In this document: in pieces, positions 32,209 through 40,479 of the stretch
Position numbering within the stretch: position 1 is the stretch's first letter
Layout of the letters: the number at the start of each line of letters is the position of its first letter
Source: a virus
IMG/VR virus record: IMGVR_UViG_3300022751_000002
Location: 1 to 53,640 of that record
Length of the DNA: 53,640 nucleotides
Strand: one strand, 5' to 3'
Translations under genes and position numbers: made by a program
Notes under the pieces: model-generated
Database searches by the model: none
What the model saw: only the letters and a program-made list of their open reading frames with translations
Told to the model about the DNA's origin: nothing

Positions 32209-32280
32209 TTTATAATCATTATAAATTATGTTTATTTATTTTTTCTTTGTATTTTTTATACAAATGTTTTATTACATTTG
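32209..32280 (+). promoter_or_regulatory. Palindrome-type promoter of the SbcC-like operon
   Basis: The perfect palindrome TTTATAATCATTATAAA (32209-32225), identical to the one at 8579, lies upstream of the -7 box TACATTTG (32273-32280). Centre-to-box distance is 56 nt, one helical turn more than the usual 44. Confidence 0.65.
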
Positions 32281-32308
32281 TCAAATAAAACAATTAAAAT
32301 TATAGATC

Positions 32309-32704
32309 ATGAAAGGTATTGTTAAAGAATTCAATATAACAGGGAGTAATGAAATTGATATTGATTTTGCTGTTAAGAAATGGGACAATCGATTTTCTAT
32401 TTTAGGTTATAATTATGGTAATGGACAAATAAAATACACGTTATACATTAATCGAAAAAACTCAAACAGAACTAATTTTAAAACCGAGATATTTAAAACG
32501 CAAGCATTAGATTTGATCAAAAGATTAGATTTGATTTGTATTCAAAGTTCAACTTTTAGGAGTGGAACAGCTTACATGACTAAAGAACTTGCGGAAATAG
32601 AATATAATAGAATTAGTGAATTATACGAAGAAACACTTTTTAAATTAAATCACTTAGCAGGAATAAAACAATCATTAAACCCAATAACTTATGGCACAAA
32701 TTAA
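32309..32704 (+). CDS. Hypothetical protein, 131 aa
   Basis: First gene of the recombination operon. MKGIVKEFNITGSNEIDIDF, beta-rich then a C-terminal helix. Overlaps the next gene by 14 nt. No family recognised. Confidence 0.65.
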   Translation: MKGIVKEFNITGSNEIDIDFAVKKWDNRFSILGYNYGNGQIKYTLYINRKNSNRTNFKTEIFKTQALDLIKRLDLICIQSSTFRSGTAYMTKELAEIEYNRISELYEETLFKLNHLAGIKQSLNPITYGTN

Positions 32705-32918
32705 AATTTTAAAAGACGAAATTTTCGAGGAAATCAAAAAGAATTACGATCTAAAACAGGTCATTTCAGAAGTTCTTTTCATTCAAAACAACAGCGTTCG
32801 AACATTGGCAATTGCTAAATCTGAAAAACTTACGCAATACGGCGTTATCTGCGTTGTAAAAGATTTTCTGAAAAAGAAAACCATTGAAGAAATGTTTATC
32901 ACAAGGGCTAAACGATGA
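32691..32918 (+). CDS. Hypothetical protein, 75 aa
   Basis: Begins MAQIKILKDEIFEEIKKNYD and is basic and helical, possibly DNA-binding. It is linked to the next gene by an ATGA overlap (32915). Unknown role. Confidence 0.6.
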   Translation: MAQIKILKDEIFEEIKKNYDLKQVISEVLFIQNNSVRTLAIAKSEKLTQYGVICVVKDFLKKKTIEEMFITRAKR

Positions 32919-33055
32919 TTACTCGAATTAATGGAAAATGGACTGTTGATGGTAAAAAATACCGCTTCATGACCAGGAACGACAAACAACGGCTTTCTAA
33001 TTTCATGTTATTCATGAAAGAAGCACATTCAAAAACTAATTTAAAACAATCATAA
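32915..33055 (+). CDS. Small basic protein, 46 aa
   Basis: MITRINGKWTVDGKKYRFMT, then RNDKQRLSNFMLFMKEAHSK. Overlaps its neighbours as ATGA (5') and TAATG (3'), which strongly supports translation. Conserved-looking small phage protein; no function. Confidence 0.65.
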   Translation: MITRINGKWTVDGKKYRFMTRNDKQRLSNFMLFMKEAHSKTNLKQS

Positions 33056-35052
33056 TGAAAAAAATTATTGCAAAATCAGGAACGTTACAAAATTTAATGG
33101 GTTGCCAAAACCTAACAATTGAATTAAACGAAGATATCACGAATATTTTCGGTGCAAATGGCGCGGGAAAAAGCCGTTTCGCTGATGCGTTTCAATGGGT
33201 TATGTTTGGTAAAAATGCCAATGATAAAAAAGACCACGGCATTAAAAATACAAAAGATACTTCTTTCAATCAACAAGAACACATCGGTGAATTTGTTTTG
33301 TTGGTAGATGGAATTGAAAATACTTTAAAGCGTGTTTATAAAGAAAAATGGACTAAAAAGAAAGGAAGCGAATTTCCTGAGTTTACGGGCCATGAAACTG
33401 AATTTTATTTTAACTTGGTTCCGGTTTCTGCAACGGAGTATGCGAAAAAAGTTTCTGATATTTTAGATGAATCAGTTTTCAAAATGATTACTAATCCACT
33501 TTATTTTACTGCTTTACCGTGGAAAGATCAGAGAAATGTTTTGACTGAAGTTTGTCCTGCACCATCGAATGAAGAATTGGCAGGTGAATCTGAAGAATAT
33601 AAAGAATTGATTTCGCATTTGGTACAAGGAAAAGAATTAGCGGATTATCAAAAGCAGATTTCCGCAACCATTATTAAATCAAAAGAGGATCTAAAAAACA
33701 TTCCTACCCGTATCGATGAAGCATTAAAAGGTAAATCAGATGTTTTTGATTGGGCTAAATTGGAAGCTGAGCAATCAGAAAAAGAAACTGAGCTTTCAAA
33801 AATTGAAGAATCTTTGACTAATAAGGCCAATGCTTTTGATGAAGTATTAAAAACTGAGAATGCAAAGAAAATTGCAGCGAATGAAATTCAGTTAAAATTG
33901 GATGGAATCATTAAAAACCTAACCAATTCCGGACAACAAAAAACAGATGATTCGGCTTTAAAAACTGCTCAAAATCAATTAGAATCAAAACAAGGTGAGT
34001 TATTAATTGCTGAGAATGGCTTAAAAACCTTAAATACTCAATCCACAAACTTAACAGCCGAGATAAAAACTATTTCTGATTCTTTGCAATTGAAACGCGA
34101 TGAACTAAAAACTGTTCAGGAAAAAGAATTTATTTTCGATGAAACACAATGTGTTTGCCCGACTTGTAAAAGAGAATTTGAAAGCACAGATGTTGAAGCA
34201 AAGAAAGCCGAATTAAAACAAAACTTTAATACTGATCAATCAAACCAAATTAATGTTATTCAGCAATCCGGGATCAGATTAAAAGGCGAAAAAGAATCAA
34301 AAGAAGCTGAATTAAAAACGATTACTGACAGAATTGAAAAAGGTAATACCGTTGTTCTTAATCTTAGAACTGAGATTGTTTTATTAGAAGGTAATGTTGC
34401 TTCTGAATCAGAAAAATTAAACAATACAAAAGTTGTTGAATTCGATTTGGAGAATGCAGTTTTGAACAATCCGGAATATCAGACGGCTTTAAAAGAATTG
34501 AACAAAATCAAAGCAACTATTCAGGAAAACCCTGCTGTTGATAATACCGAATTAAATAACCAAAAATCAGAATTAGTTACTGCAATTGATGAAATTAAAA
34601 CTAAGCTAAGAAATAAGGCTCAAAATGATTTAGTTGATAAAAGGGTTGCAGATTTATTTTTAGATCAAAAAAGGCTTGCTTCTGAGATTGCTAACGTTGA
34701 AAAAACATTATTTGTAATTGAGAAATTCAATAAACTAAAAGTTGAATCAATTGAAGAACAGGTTAACCAACGTTTCAAATATGTAAAATTCCGTTTATTC
34801 AAACCGCTTGTTAACGGAGGTGTTGAAGAATGTTGCGAAGCTTTGGTAAATGACGTTCCATATTCACACGCTAATACAGCCGGAAGATTAAACGCCGGAA
34901 TTGACATTATTAATTTGCTTTGTGAACATTTTCAGGTTACAGGCCCGATTTTCTTAGATAATCGTGAAAGCGTAACTGATCTGATCGAAACAAAATCACA
35001 GATTATTAATTTGATAGTTTCGCCAGGTGATGAAACTTTAAGGGTTGAATAA
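33055..35052 (+). CDS. SbcC/Rad50-like recombination ATPase
   Basis: 665 residues with the SMC/Rad50 plan: N-terminal Walker A GANGAGKS (33-40), two long coiled-coil arms around a hook CVCPTCKREF (about 364-373, the CxxC of a zinc hook), and a C-terminal Walker B-like GPIFLDNRES (about 629-638). These ATPases process DNA ends together with an SbcD/Mre11 nuclease, but no such partner is seen in the window; the MBL-fold protein at 36780 or a host nuclease may serve. Expected role: recombination-dependent replication. Confidence 0.85.
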   Translation: MKKIIAKSGTLQNLMGCQNLTIELNEDITNIFGANGAGKSRFADAFQWVMFGKNANDKKDHGIKNTKDTSFNQQEHIGEFVLLVDGIENTLKRVYKEKWTKKKGSEFPEFTGHETEFYFNLVPVSATEYAKKVSDILDESVFKMITNPLYFTALPWKDQRNVLTEVCPAPSNEELAGESEEYKELISHLVQGKELADYQKQISATIIKSKEDLKNIPTRIDEALKGKSDVFDWAKLEAEQSEKETELSKIEESLTNKANAFDEVLKTENAKKIAANEIQLKLDGIIKNLTNSGQQKTDDSALKTAQNQLESKQGELLIAENGLKTLNTQSTNLTAEIKTISDSLQLKRDELKTVQEKEFIFDETQCVCPTCKREFESTDVEAKKAELKQNFNTDQSNQINVIQQSGIRLKGEKESKEAELKTITDRIEKGNTVVLNLRTEIVLLEGNVASESEKLNNTKVVEFDLENAVLNNPEYQTALKELNKIKATIQENPAVDNTELNNQKSELVTAIDEIKTKLRNKAQNDLVDKRVADLFLDQKRLASEIANVEKTLFVIEKFNKLKVESIEEQVNQRFKYVKFRLFKPLVNGGVEECCEALVNDVPYSHANTAGRLNAGIDIINLLCEHFQVTGPIFLDNRESVTDLIETKSQIINLIVSPGDETLRVE

Positions 35053-35065
35053 AAAAATAAATTAT

Positions 35066-35284
35066 ATGAAAAATCCAACGATTGAAAAATTAAATAGATA
35101 CTTTAAAAACGCTACAACTGTGTTAAGCACTCAAAGATCTAGTTTTAAAATGGAAGATTATAACCTGAATTCAATATATTTTGATACTTCAACGAACGCA
35201 TTTTATATTCAAGATCATAACGGAGATCATGATCGTTGTTTATATGATTGTGATTATAAACAATTAGCAGAAATATTAAATTAA
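35066..35284 (+). CDS. Hypothetical protein, 72 aa
   Basis: Start chosen at ATG 35066 (MKNPTIEKLNRYFKNATTVL); TTG 35045 would overlap the ATPase gene. Contains DHNGDHDRCLYDCDYKQ, an Asp/His/Cys-rich stretch that could bind metal. Last gene before a terminator. Confidence 0.6.
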   Translation: MKNPTIEKLNRYFKNATTVLSTQRSSFKMEDYNLNSIYFDTSTNAFYIQDHNGDHDRCLYDCDYKQLAEILN

Positions 35285-35291
35285 AATAATT

Positions 35292-35322
35292 CAAAACCCG
35301 TTATATTAAAGCGGGTTTTGTT
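35292..35322 (+). terminator. Terminator after SbcC-like operon
   Basis: CAAAACCCG (35292-35300) pairs with CGGGTTTTG (35312-35320), loop 11 nt, then TT. The next palindrome starts at 35324. Confidence 0.85.
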
Positions 35323-35323
35323 A

Positions 35324-35383
35324 TTTAGAAACATTATAAACTACCAATAAACGTATTTTGCATGCGTATATTTTATACATTTA
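35324..35383 (+). promoter_or_regulatory. Palindrome-type promoter of the RecT operon
   Basis: TTTAGAAACATTATAAA (35324-35340) is centred 44 nt upstream of the -7 box TACATTTA (35376-35383). TATTTTG lies about 15 nt before the box, as at 47975. Drives 35420-37514. Confidence 0.75.
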
Positions 35384-35419
35384 CAGAAATAATAAAAGTC
35401 TAATTTAAAAAATAATATT

Positions 35420-35644
35420 ATGAAAATATTTAGAATTGAACAAAGAGAATATACGGGTCATGATGGTTTCATGGGATTTGTTATAGTTGCCAATAATAGT
35501 GAAGAAGTTAAAACTTTAGCTAAAAAATCAGCAGCCGACGAAGGTAAAAATGTTTGGAAAAGAACAAACGTTGAGGAAGTCGGAGAATATACAGGATATG
35601 AATTAGAACCTTTCGTTTTATTGTCTGATTTTAAAGCAGGATAA
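35420..35644 (+). CDS. Hypothetical protein, 74 aa
   Basis: MKIFRIEQREYTGHDGFMGF with a compact alpha/beta pattern (SEEVKTLAKKSAADEG). First gene of the RecT operon. Family not recognised, though similar small proteins accompany phage recombination genes. Confidence 0.6.
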   Translation: MKIFRIEQREYTGHDGFMGFVIVANNSEEVKTLAKKSAADEGKNVWKRTNVEEVGEYTGYELEPFVLLSDFKAG

Positions 35645-35646
35645 CC

Positions 35647-35880
35647 ATGAAAGAAGGAATTCAAATTTCGGAAAACTTTATAAAAGGCGAACCGATTAAA
35701 ACAACAGAACAATTGATAGATTTGGCATATCAAAAAAGATCAATCTATCATACAGGAATGGGAATAAGACCGGCAGCAGTAATAATTAATATGAATTTCA
35801 TGTGTGTTATTCATATGATTAATAAAGGAATTATTTTTGAAACAATTAAATTAATTAAATTAAAATCCAATAAAAAATGA
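35647..35880 (+). CDS. Hypothetical protein, 77 aa
   Basis: Starts 2 nt after the previous stop and ends as ATGA with the RecT start. Middle segment RSIYHTGMGIRPAAVIIN, hydrophobic strands, basic C-terminus. Unknown. Confidence 0.6.
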   Translation: MKEGIQISENFIKGEPIKTTEQLIDLAYQKRSIYHTGMGIRPAAVIINMNFMCVIHMINKGIIFETIKLIKLKSNKK

Positions 35881-36776
35881 GTACACAAAACACAAATTTA
35901 GGACCATCTAAAGAAGAACAGGCGGTTGCAACAGTTAAGAACGATATTTCGGTTCAGGTATTAGCTAAAATTGAATCATTTCAGAATAGTGGAGAACTAA
36001 CACTCCCAAAAGATTATAACCCTGAAAATGCTTTAAAATCGGCTTATATTATTTTAAGTGATCCGAAGAATAATATTTTGGCTAAATGTGATAAATCTTC
36101 AATTGCCGAAGCGCTTTTAAAAATGGTTGTTTACGGGGTTTCTCCAATTAAAAAACAATGCTATTTTATCCCTTATGGCGAAAAACTAGAATGTTCAATT
36201 TCTTATGCCGGAAATATTGCCATTGCAAAAAGATACGGGAATCTAAAAGCAATAAAAGGAAATGCAATTTTCGATGGTGATGTTTTTGAATTCGAAGTTG
36301 ATCAGAAATCAGGAAGAAAGAAACTGATTAGCCATATTCAAACACTTGAAAGCGTTGGAAGTAATAAAATTAAAGGCGCTTATGCTATTTTTGAATTAAA
36401 CAATGGTGATTCAGATATGGAAGTAATGAATATTACTCAAATTCAGGCTTCATGGAATCAAGGAGGCTCTAAAGGAGCATCACCCGCGCACAAGAATTTT
36501 CCTGATCAAATGGCAGTTAAAACCGTTATCAACCGTGCATGTAAATTATTGATCAGCAGTTCGGATGATTCAGTTTTATACGATCCGTTGAATGATGAAG
36601 AAAAAAACAATTCAGTTGAAGAAGATGTAAAACAAACTATTACAGCAAATGCTAATAAAAAACAATTAGATTTTAATACTTCTAATATCGAAGAAGCAAA
36701 CATTATTTCAGAAGAAGAACCGCCTGTTGTTGATCATAAAGCAAATAACAAAAAGCAAATAGAAGCTGAATTTTAA
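35877..36776 (+). CDS. recT: RecT-family single-strand annealing protein
   Basis: 299 residues with the RecT core: EALLKMVVYGVSPIKKQCYF and IPYGEKLECSISYAGNIAIA (about 80-120), DGDVFEFEVD, and the conserved C-part DQMAVKTVINRACKLL (about 208-223). RecT proteins anneal homologous single strands during phage replication and repair. Acidic, disordered C-terminus. Coupled by ATGA to the upstream gene; an MBL-fold protein follows 3 nt later. Confidence 0.87.
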   Translation: MSTQNTNLGPSKEEQAVATVKNDISVQVLAKIESFQNSGELTLPKDYNPENALKSAYIILSDPKNNILAKCDKSSIAEALLKMVVYGVSPIKKQCYFIPYGEKLECSISYAGNIAIAKRYGNLKAIKGNAIFDGDVFEFEVDQKSGRKKLISHIQTLESVGSNKIKGAYAIFELNNGDSDMEVMNITQIQASWNQGGSKGASPAHKNFPDQMAVKTVINRACKLLISSSDDSVLYDPLNDEEKNNSVEEDVKQTITANANKKQLDFNTSNIEEANIISEEEPPVVDHKANNKKQIEAEF

Positions 36777-36779
36777 ACC

Positions 36780-37514
36780 ATGAAATTAAAAGTAATTAAT
36801 TCCGGATCTATTGGAAATTGCTATGTTTTGGAAAATGAAAATGAAACCCTGCTAATCGAATGCGGGGTTTCTATTAAAGAAATCAAAGAAGCAATTAATT
36901 TCGATGTTGGTAAGGTGGTTGGGTGTATTGTAACCCATGAACACGGCGATCATCATAAAAGCTTAAAAGAGGTTATTTCATTAGGTATTGAAACCAGGGC
37001 TTTAATTGATGTATACAAGAACAAAGGGATTTTTCCTTTAACAAAACAAGTAATTTCTGAAGGAGTTGTTTTTTATTTGGGAGGATTCAAAATTATGGGT
37101 TTCAAAGTTTCTCACAACGTGCCTTGTTTAGGTTTTTTAATAGAGCACCCGGGTTGCGGAAGAACAATTTTTATAACAGATACAAGTCATGTTGAATATA
37201 CTTTTCCTGCATTAAATAATATAATTATTGAGGCAAATTTTTGTCACGACATTATAAAGCAAAAATATGGAAATCACAACAATAAAGAATTTCTTAAAAA
37301 TCGTATTTTTAAAGATCACTTTTCATTACGTGATTGCAAAGAAATGCTTTTGGCAAATGATTTAAGAAAGGTTCAGAATATAGTTTTGATACATCTGAGT
37401 GATTCAAATTCAGACGAAGAGCGATTCAAAAAAGAAGTACATGAACTAACAGGTAAAAATACTGTTTGTGCTTCAAAAGGACTGATAATAGATTTTAATA
37501 AAGATTTGTTTTAA
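36780..37514 (+). CDS. Metallo-beta-lactamase fold hydrolase, RecT partner candidate
   Basis: 244 residues with the MBL zinc motif THEHGDHH (52-59; HxHxDH), then His112 and Asp134 (FITDTSHVEY). It resembles YycJ-type MBL proteins; such genes often sit beside recT in phages, and the likely role is a nuclease acting on DNA or RNA ends. The substrate cannot be read from sequence. Ends 6 nt before the terminator of the RecT operon. Confidence 0.82.
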   Translation: MKLKVINSGSIGNCYVLENENETLLIECGVSIKEIKEAINFDVGKVVGCIVTHEHGDHHKSLKEVISLGIETRALIDVYKNKGIFPLTKQVISEGVVFYLGGFKIMGFKVSHNVPCLGFLIEHPGCGRTIFITDTSHVEYTFPALNNIIIEANFCHDIIKQKYGNHNNKEFLKNRIFKDHFSLRDCKEMLLANDLRKVQNIVLIHLSDSNSDEERFKKEVHELTGKNTVCASKGLIIDFNKDLF

Positions 37515-37519
37515 TATTT

Positions 37520-37546
37520 AAAAGCTACTTTAACGAGTGGCTTTTT
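37520..37546 (+). terminator. Terminator after MBL gene
   Basis: AAAAGCTACT (37521-37530) pairs with AGTGGCTTTT (37536-37545) with one T-G pair, followed by T. Confidence 0.75.
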
Positions 37547-37550
37547 CTTA

Positions 37551-37610
37551 TTTAGAATCTGTATAAACTACAACGTAATGTATTTTATATACAAATATTT
37601 TATACATTTA
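37551..37610 (+). promoter_or_regulatory. Palindrome-type promoter, 37.6 kb operon
   Basis: TTTAGAATCTGTATAAA (37551-37567) is centred exactly 44 nt upstream of TACATTTA (37603-37610). ATAAACTAC directly follows the left half-site as at 35336. Drives the small-gene operon to NinB and YopX. Confidence 0.75.
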
Positions 37611-37643
37611 CACCATAGAAATAAACAATTAAAATTTATCATC

Positions 37644-37934
37644 ATGAAAGCAAATAGATCACAAATATTTTCACAAGCCTGGACATTATTCAGAAAGTAC
37701 AATATTAGTTTTAGTCAGGCATTAAAAAAGGCATGGACTGATTTTAAAAGACAGTTTTATATTTCTATTTATAATTCAATTCCTAATAAACCATCAACGG
37801 CTAAAAAGAAGCTTGAAGCAAAAAAAATGTATGAGCAATTTAATACTGTTGATTTTGCTTTAACTTTTAGAAGTGTTGAGAGCAATTCAAATGCTGCGGC
37901 TTATTATGATGGGCATACTTTAAATCTTGATTAG
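37644..37934 (+). CDS. Small basic protein, 96 aa
   Basis: Start chosen at ATG 37644 (MKANRSQIFSQAWTLFRKYN); an in-frame ATG at 37578 lies inside the promoter. It has a repeated amphipathic pattern of aromatic and basic residues (QALKKAWTDFKRQFYISIYN). Similar proteins occur in Bacteroidetes mobile elements. Unknown. Confidence 0.6.
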   Translation: MKANRSQIFSQAWTLFRKYNISFSQALKKAWTDFKRQFYISIYNSIPNKPSTAKKKLEAKKMYEQFNTVDFALTFRSVESNSNAAAYYDGHTLNLD

Positions 37935-37935
37935 T

Positions 37936-38205
37936 ATGAAAAACAATATTATACACGTTACTATTGCGCCTGCAAGACAAATTGCACGCGTATTTCAAGG
38001 TAAAAAATTATTGAAAACTTATAACTTTAAAACAATAGTTCCTTTTGCTATTGAAAAAAAAGAATGCAGGTCACATGATTACGGAGAATGGTGTGTATCT
38101 GAAAGAGATTCAGTATCAATGATAGATGTAAAAGTTTATTGCAAAGAAACTATACAAGAATTAAAAATAAAAACTTTAGAATATTATTTAAACGTAAAAA
38201 CATAG
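37936..38205 (+). CDS. Hypothetical protein, 89 aa
   Basis: ATG 37936 is one base after the upstream stop. MKNNIIHVTIAPARQIARVF, then a Cys/Glu-rich centre (KKECRSHDYGEWCVSERD). No family recognised. Confidence 0.6.
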   Translation: MKNNIIHVTIAPARQIARVFQGKKLLKTYNFKTIVPFAIEKKECRSHDYGEWCVSERDSVSMIDVKVYCKETIQELKIKTLEYYLNVKT

Positions 38206-38209
38206 AATC

Positions 38210-38392
38210 ATGAAGCTAACAATAAACCACGAAACAAACTATTCTGAATATGATAAAGTTCAATTGGTGCAATTTTATCCAAACGTATCAATGTTTTTAT
38301 TCAATAATTATACAAGCGAAAAATACGCTAGAGATATGAAGGATAGATTCTCAATCGGAATGTGGAAATTAAAACAGATAAATAACAATTAA
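38210..38392 (+). CDS. Hypothetical protein, 60 aa
   Basis: MKLTINHETNYSEYDKVQLV, rich in Tyr, Phe and Asn. No motif; kept for its place in a tightly spaced operon and the consistent coding frame. Confidence 0.55.
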   Translation: MKLTINHETNYSEYDKVQLVQFYPNVSMFLFNNYTSEKYARDMKDRFSIGMWKLKQINNN

Positions 38393-38402
38393 AACCAAAA
38401 TT

Positions 38403-38717
38403 ATGAACTACAAAGAAATATTTACAACACTGCCTGAAAATGAAAAACTATTTTTAATAGAAAAAGTAATGCCATGTTCGGGAACCCATAGGCAATTAGA
38501 AGAACAAGAAAGTTTTTCGTATTTACAATTAAAATGGATGGTTGAATTATTTATTAATTCAATTTCATGGGATCAAATAGATTTATTCGAAAAATTAAGT
38601 TTTCATGATGAAATACATTCTATTCGTGGAATAAGCGAGATAGGAAATGAATATGAGTGCTATGGTACCTATTCATGTGATGAACTTGTAGAAATAGAAT
38701 ACTTAACTTTAATGTAA
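38403..38717 (+). CDS. Acidic hypothetical protein, 104 aa
   Basis: MNYKEIFTTLPENEKLFLIE; acidic, with a C-terminal EYECYGTYSCDELVEIEYL. Net negative proteins of this size can be DNA mimics, but nothing specific is seen. Coupled to the next gene by TAATG. Confidence 0.6.
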   Translation: MNYKEIFTTLPENEKLFLIEKVMPCSGTHRQLEEQESFSYLQLKWMVELFINSISWDQIDLFEKLSFHDEIHSIRGISEIGNEYECYGTYSCDELVEIEYLTLM

Positions 38718-38857
38718 TGAAAACTAACGAAATATTCCGCAACCTCAACCGTGATTTAATGTTGCGGTTGATTCCTGAAAAGCGTTTTATATTTTGCAAA
38801 ACCAACAAAGAACTGATTGATAAACTTATTAAAGAAATCGGAATCTGCTTAAATTAA
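38717..38857 (+). CDS. Small basic protein, 46 aa
   Basis: MKTNEIFRNLNRDLMLRLIP, then EKRFIFCKTNKELIDKLIKE. TAATG overlap with the upstream gene supports translation. Basic, helical, unknown. Confidence 0.55.
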   Translation: MKTNEIFRNLNRDLMLRLIPEKRFIFCKTNKELIDKLIKEIGICLN

Positions 38858-38863
38858 ATTATT

Positions 38864-39199
38864 ATGATAAAATCAACTGATGTTAAAATTGGAAATTATA
38901 TTCAAGGAGTAGCGCACATATTAATTGTAGACAAATACATTATTGAAAATATTGTAGATAATCCCAAGCACCCATATAAACCAATCACATTATCAATTGA
39001 TTGGCTAAAAAAAGCAGGTTATAAACAATTGAAATGCATAAATAAAACTTATTCATTGGGAAATTTCGAAGATAATTCTGCAATATTTGTTTCAGGTGAA
39101 AAGTTTGCGCATATCAACACTGGAACGCGTTTAGATTATGTTCACGAACTTCAAAATTTGCATTCATGTTTATTTAAAAAAGAACTTAAATTTAATTAG
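38864..39199 (+). CDS. Conserved Bacteroidetes mobile-element protein, 111 aa
   Basis: The pattern is familiar: KIGNYIQGVAHIL near the start, PITLSIDWLKKAGYK in the middle and RLDYVHELQNLHSCLFKKEL at the end. A family of this type (VHELQNLY near the C-terminus) is common in Bacteroidetes phages and conjugative elements, without known function. Confidence 0.7.
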   Translation: MIKSTDVKIGNYIQGVAHILIVDKYIIENIVDNPKHPYKPITLSIDWLKKAGYKQLKCINKTYSLGNFEDNSAIFVSGEKFAHINTGTRLDYVHELQNLHSCLFKKELKFN

Positions 39200-39201
39200 A
39201 A

Positions 39202-39456
39202 ATGAACCAAAAAATAAAATCAATTACAGAGGCTTTTTCAAGTCGCCCCGAAACACTTGAAGTGTATATTCTAAATGATGATCAATACTATAGATCGCAT
39301 AGAATAGGAGAGTATTTAATAAAAGAAATAAAATTAGAATATTTAGAAGGTTTATACGACAAAGAATTTGTGGAATATTATGTAGGATATGGTTTTGAAG
39401 GACAACGTTTATTTCAATATTTAGCAAAGTCAGTAAATGTTAAGTTTAAGCCATGA
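39202..39456 (+). CDS. Acidic hypothetical protein, 84 aa
   Basis: MNQKIKSITEAFSSRPETLE, with many Tyr and Glu. Overlaps the NinB-like gene by 4 nt (ATGA), so it is co-translated. Unknown. Confidence 0.6.
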   Translation: MNQKIKSITEAFSSRPETLEVYILNDDQYYRSHRIGEYLIKEIKLEYLEGLYDKEFVEYYVGYGFEGQRLFQYLAKSVNVKFKP

Positions 39457-39893
39457 GCGTTTACAATGGATCTAAAAAGATCGACCAACAACGAGCAATT
39501 CAAAGATTACAGTTTTTAATTGCCAATGGAAAAGTTTTTGAACTTACAGAAAAGAAGCGAACCAGGTCGATAAGTCAGAATTCATATTTACATCTTATTT
39601 TACAATTTTTTGCACATGAAACGGGATATACGACAGCTGAAGTAAAACAGGAAATATTTAAGAAAATTGTAAATCCTGATACATTTTATGATGGTGAAGT
39701 TGATAAAGGTTTAATTGTGCTGCAACGTTGGCGATCAACAGCAAGCCTTAACACAAATGAAATGGCACTTTGTATTGACCGGTTCCGGGATTACGCATCA
39801 AAAGAAGCCGGAATTTATCTTCCTGACCCGCACGATCTTTCTTTAATCGATGAAATAAAAATAACAGTTGAAAATAATAAGCAATATTTATAA
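39453..39893 (+). CDS. NinB-like recombination mediator candidate
   Basis: A 146-residue protein with a Lys/Arg/Ser/Gln patch (KKRTRSISQNSYLHLILQFF, about 44-63) like the conserved RSxxQN segment of NinB/Orf proteins, which bind single-stranded DNA and replace RecFOR functions. The remainder (ETGYTTAEVKQEIFKKIVNP) is helical. Genome context (RecT, SbcC-like, NinG-like) supports a recombination role. Confidence 0.6.
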   Translation: MSVYNGSKKIDQQRAIQRLQFLIANGKVFELTEKKRTRSISQNSYLHLILQFFAHETGYTTAEVKQEIFKKIVNPDTFYDGEVDKGLIVLQRWRSTASLNTNEMALCIDRFRDYASKEAGIYLPDPHDLSLIDEIKITVENNKQYL

Positions 39894-39908
39894 ATTAAAA
39901 CTAAAAAA

Positions 39909-40331
39909 ATGAGAAAAATTCAATTTAGATCATATAATCCTATTATTAAAAAAATGTATTACGATTTTGATCAATCAATCAGCGAAGTTAAATTAGGTAA
40001 AAGCATTCATCAATTTGTTTACGACAATGGTTTGATATTTGACAGCTTAATGCAATATACAGGACTAAAAGATAAAAATGGTATAGAAATTTATGAAGGT
40101 GATATATTTTCAAAAGTTTCTATATCTGAATTGGGTGGAAATATTCAATATTTTTATTTAGTAAAATGGTCTTGTTCTGATGCTCAATTTGTTACATATC
40201 AATACAAGCTTGACGAAGATAGGGATGGAATTTATTGGAAAAAAGAAGATTGTTCAAGTAATTTAAATATGGTAAGAACATATAATCACGTTATCGGAAA
40301 CATTCACGATAACCCCGAATTATTAAAATAA
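39909..40331 (+). CDS. YopX family protein
   Basis: 140 residues with the diagnostic YopX string LMQYTGLKDKNGIEIYEGDI (around 48-67) and the C-terminal NHVIGNIHDNPELL. YopX proteins are widespread in Gram-positive and Bacteroidetes phages and have an unknown function. Last gene before a structured RNA region. Confidence 0.93.
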   Translation: MRKIQFRSYNPIIKKMYYDFDQSISEVKLGKSIHQFVYDNGLIFDSLMQYTGLKDKNGIEIYEGDIFSKVSISELGGNIQYFYLVKWSCSDAQFVTYQYKLDEDRDGIYWKKEDCSSNLNMVRTYNHVIGNIHDNPELLK

Positions 40332-40337
40332 CATTCT

Positions 40338-40445
40338 TATATTTGTCTAGTGGTTTATTGTCGGATTAATCACAATACAAGACATATCAGAATTCCCTAA
40401 AGATCAGCTATCCGACAATAGCCCTTTAGGGAATTTCTACTTTTT
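40338..40445 (+). ncRNA. Crossing-helix (pseudoknot) RNA 1
   Basis: -7 box TATATTTG (40338-40345) precedes a region with two long complementary pairs: TATTGTCGGAT (40356-40366) with ATCCGACAATA (40410-40420), 11 bp, and AATTCCCTAAAG (40391-40402) with CTTTAGGGAATT (40424-40435), 12 bp. Their order is a-b-a'-b', a pseudoknot topology. The second stem, followed by TCTACTTTTT, also looks like a terminator, whose loop contains a'. The 3-nt linker is too short for both full stems together, so they may compete. No ORF. Same layout as 43600-43705. Confidence 0.6.
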
Positions 40446-40479
40446 AACACTTAATCAATAATAATTAAATATTTAAATC

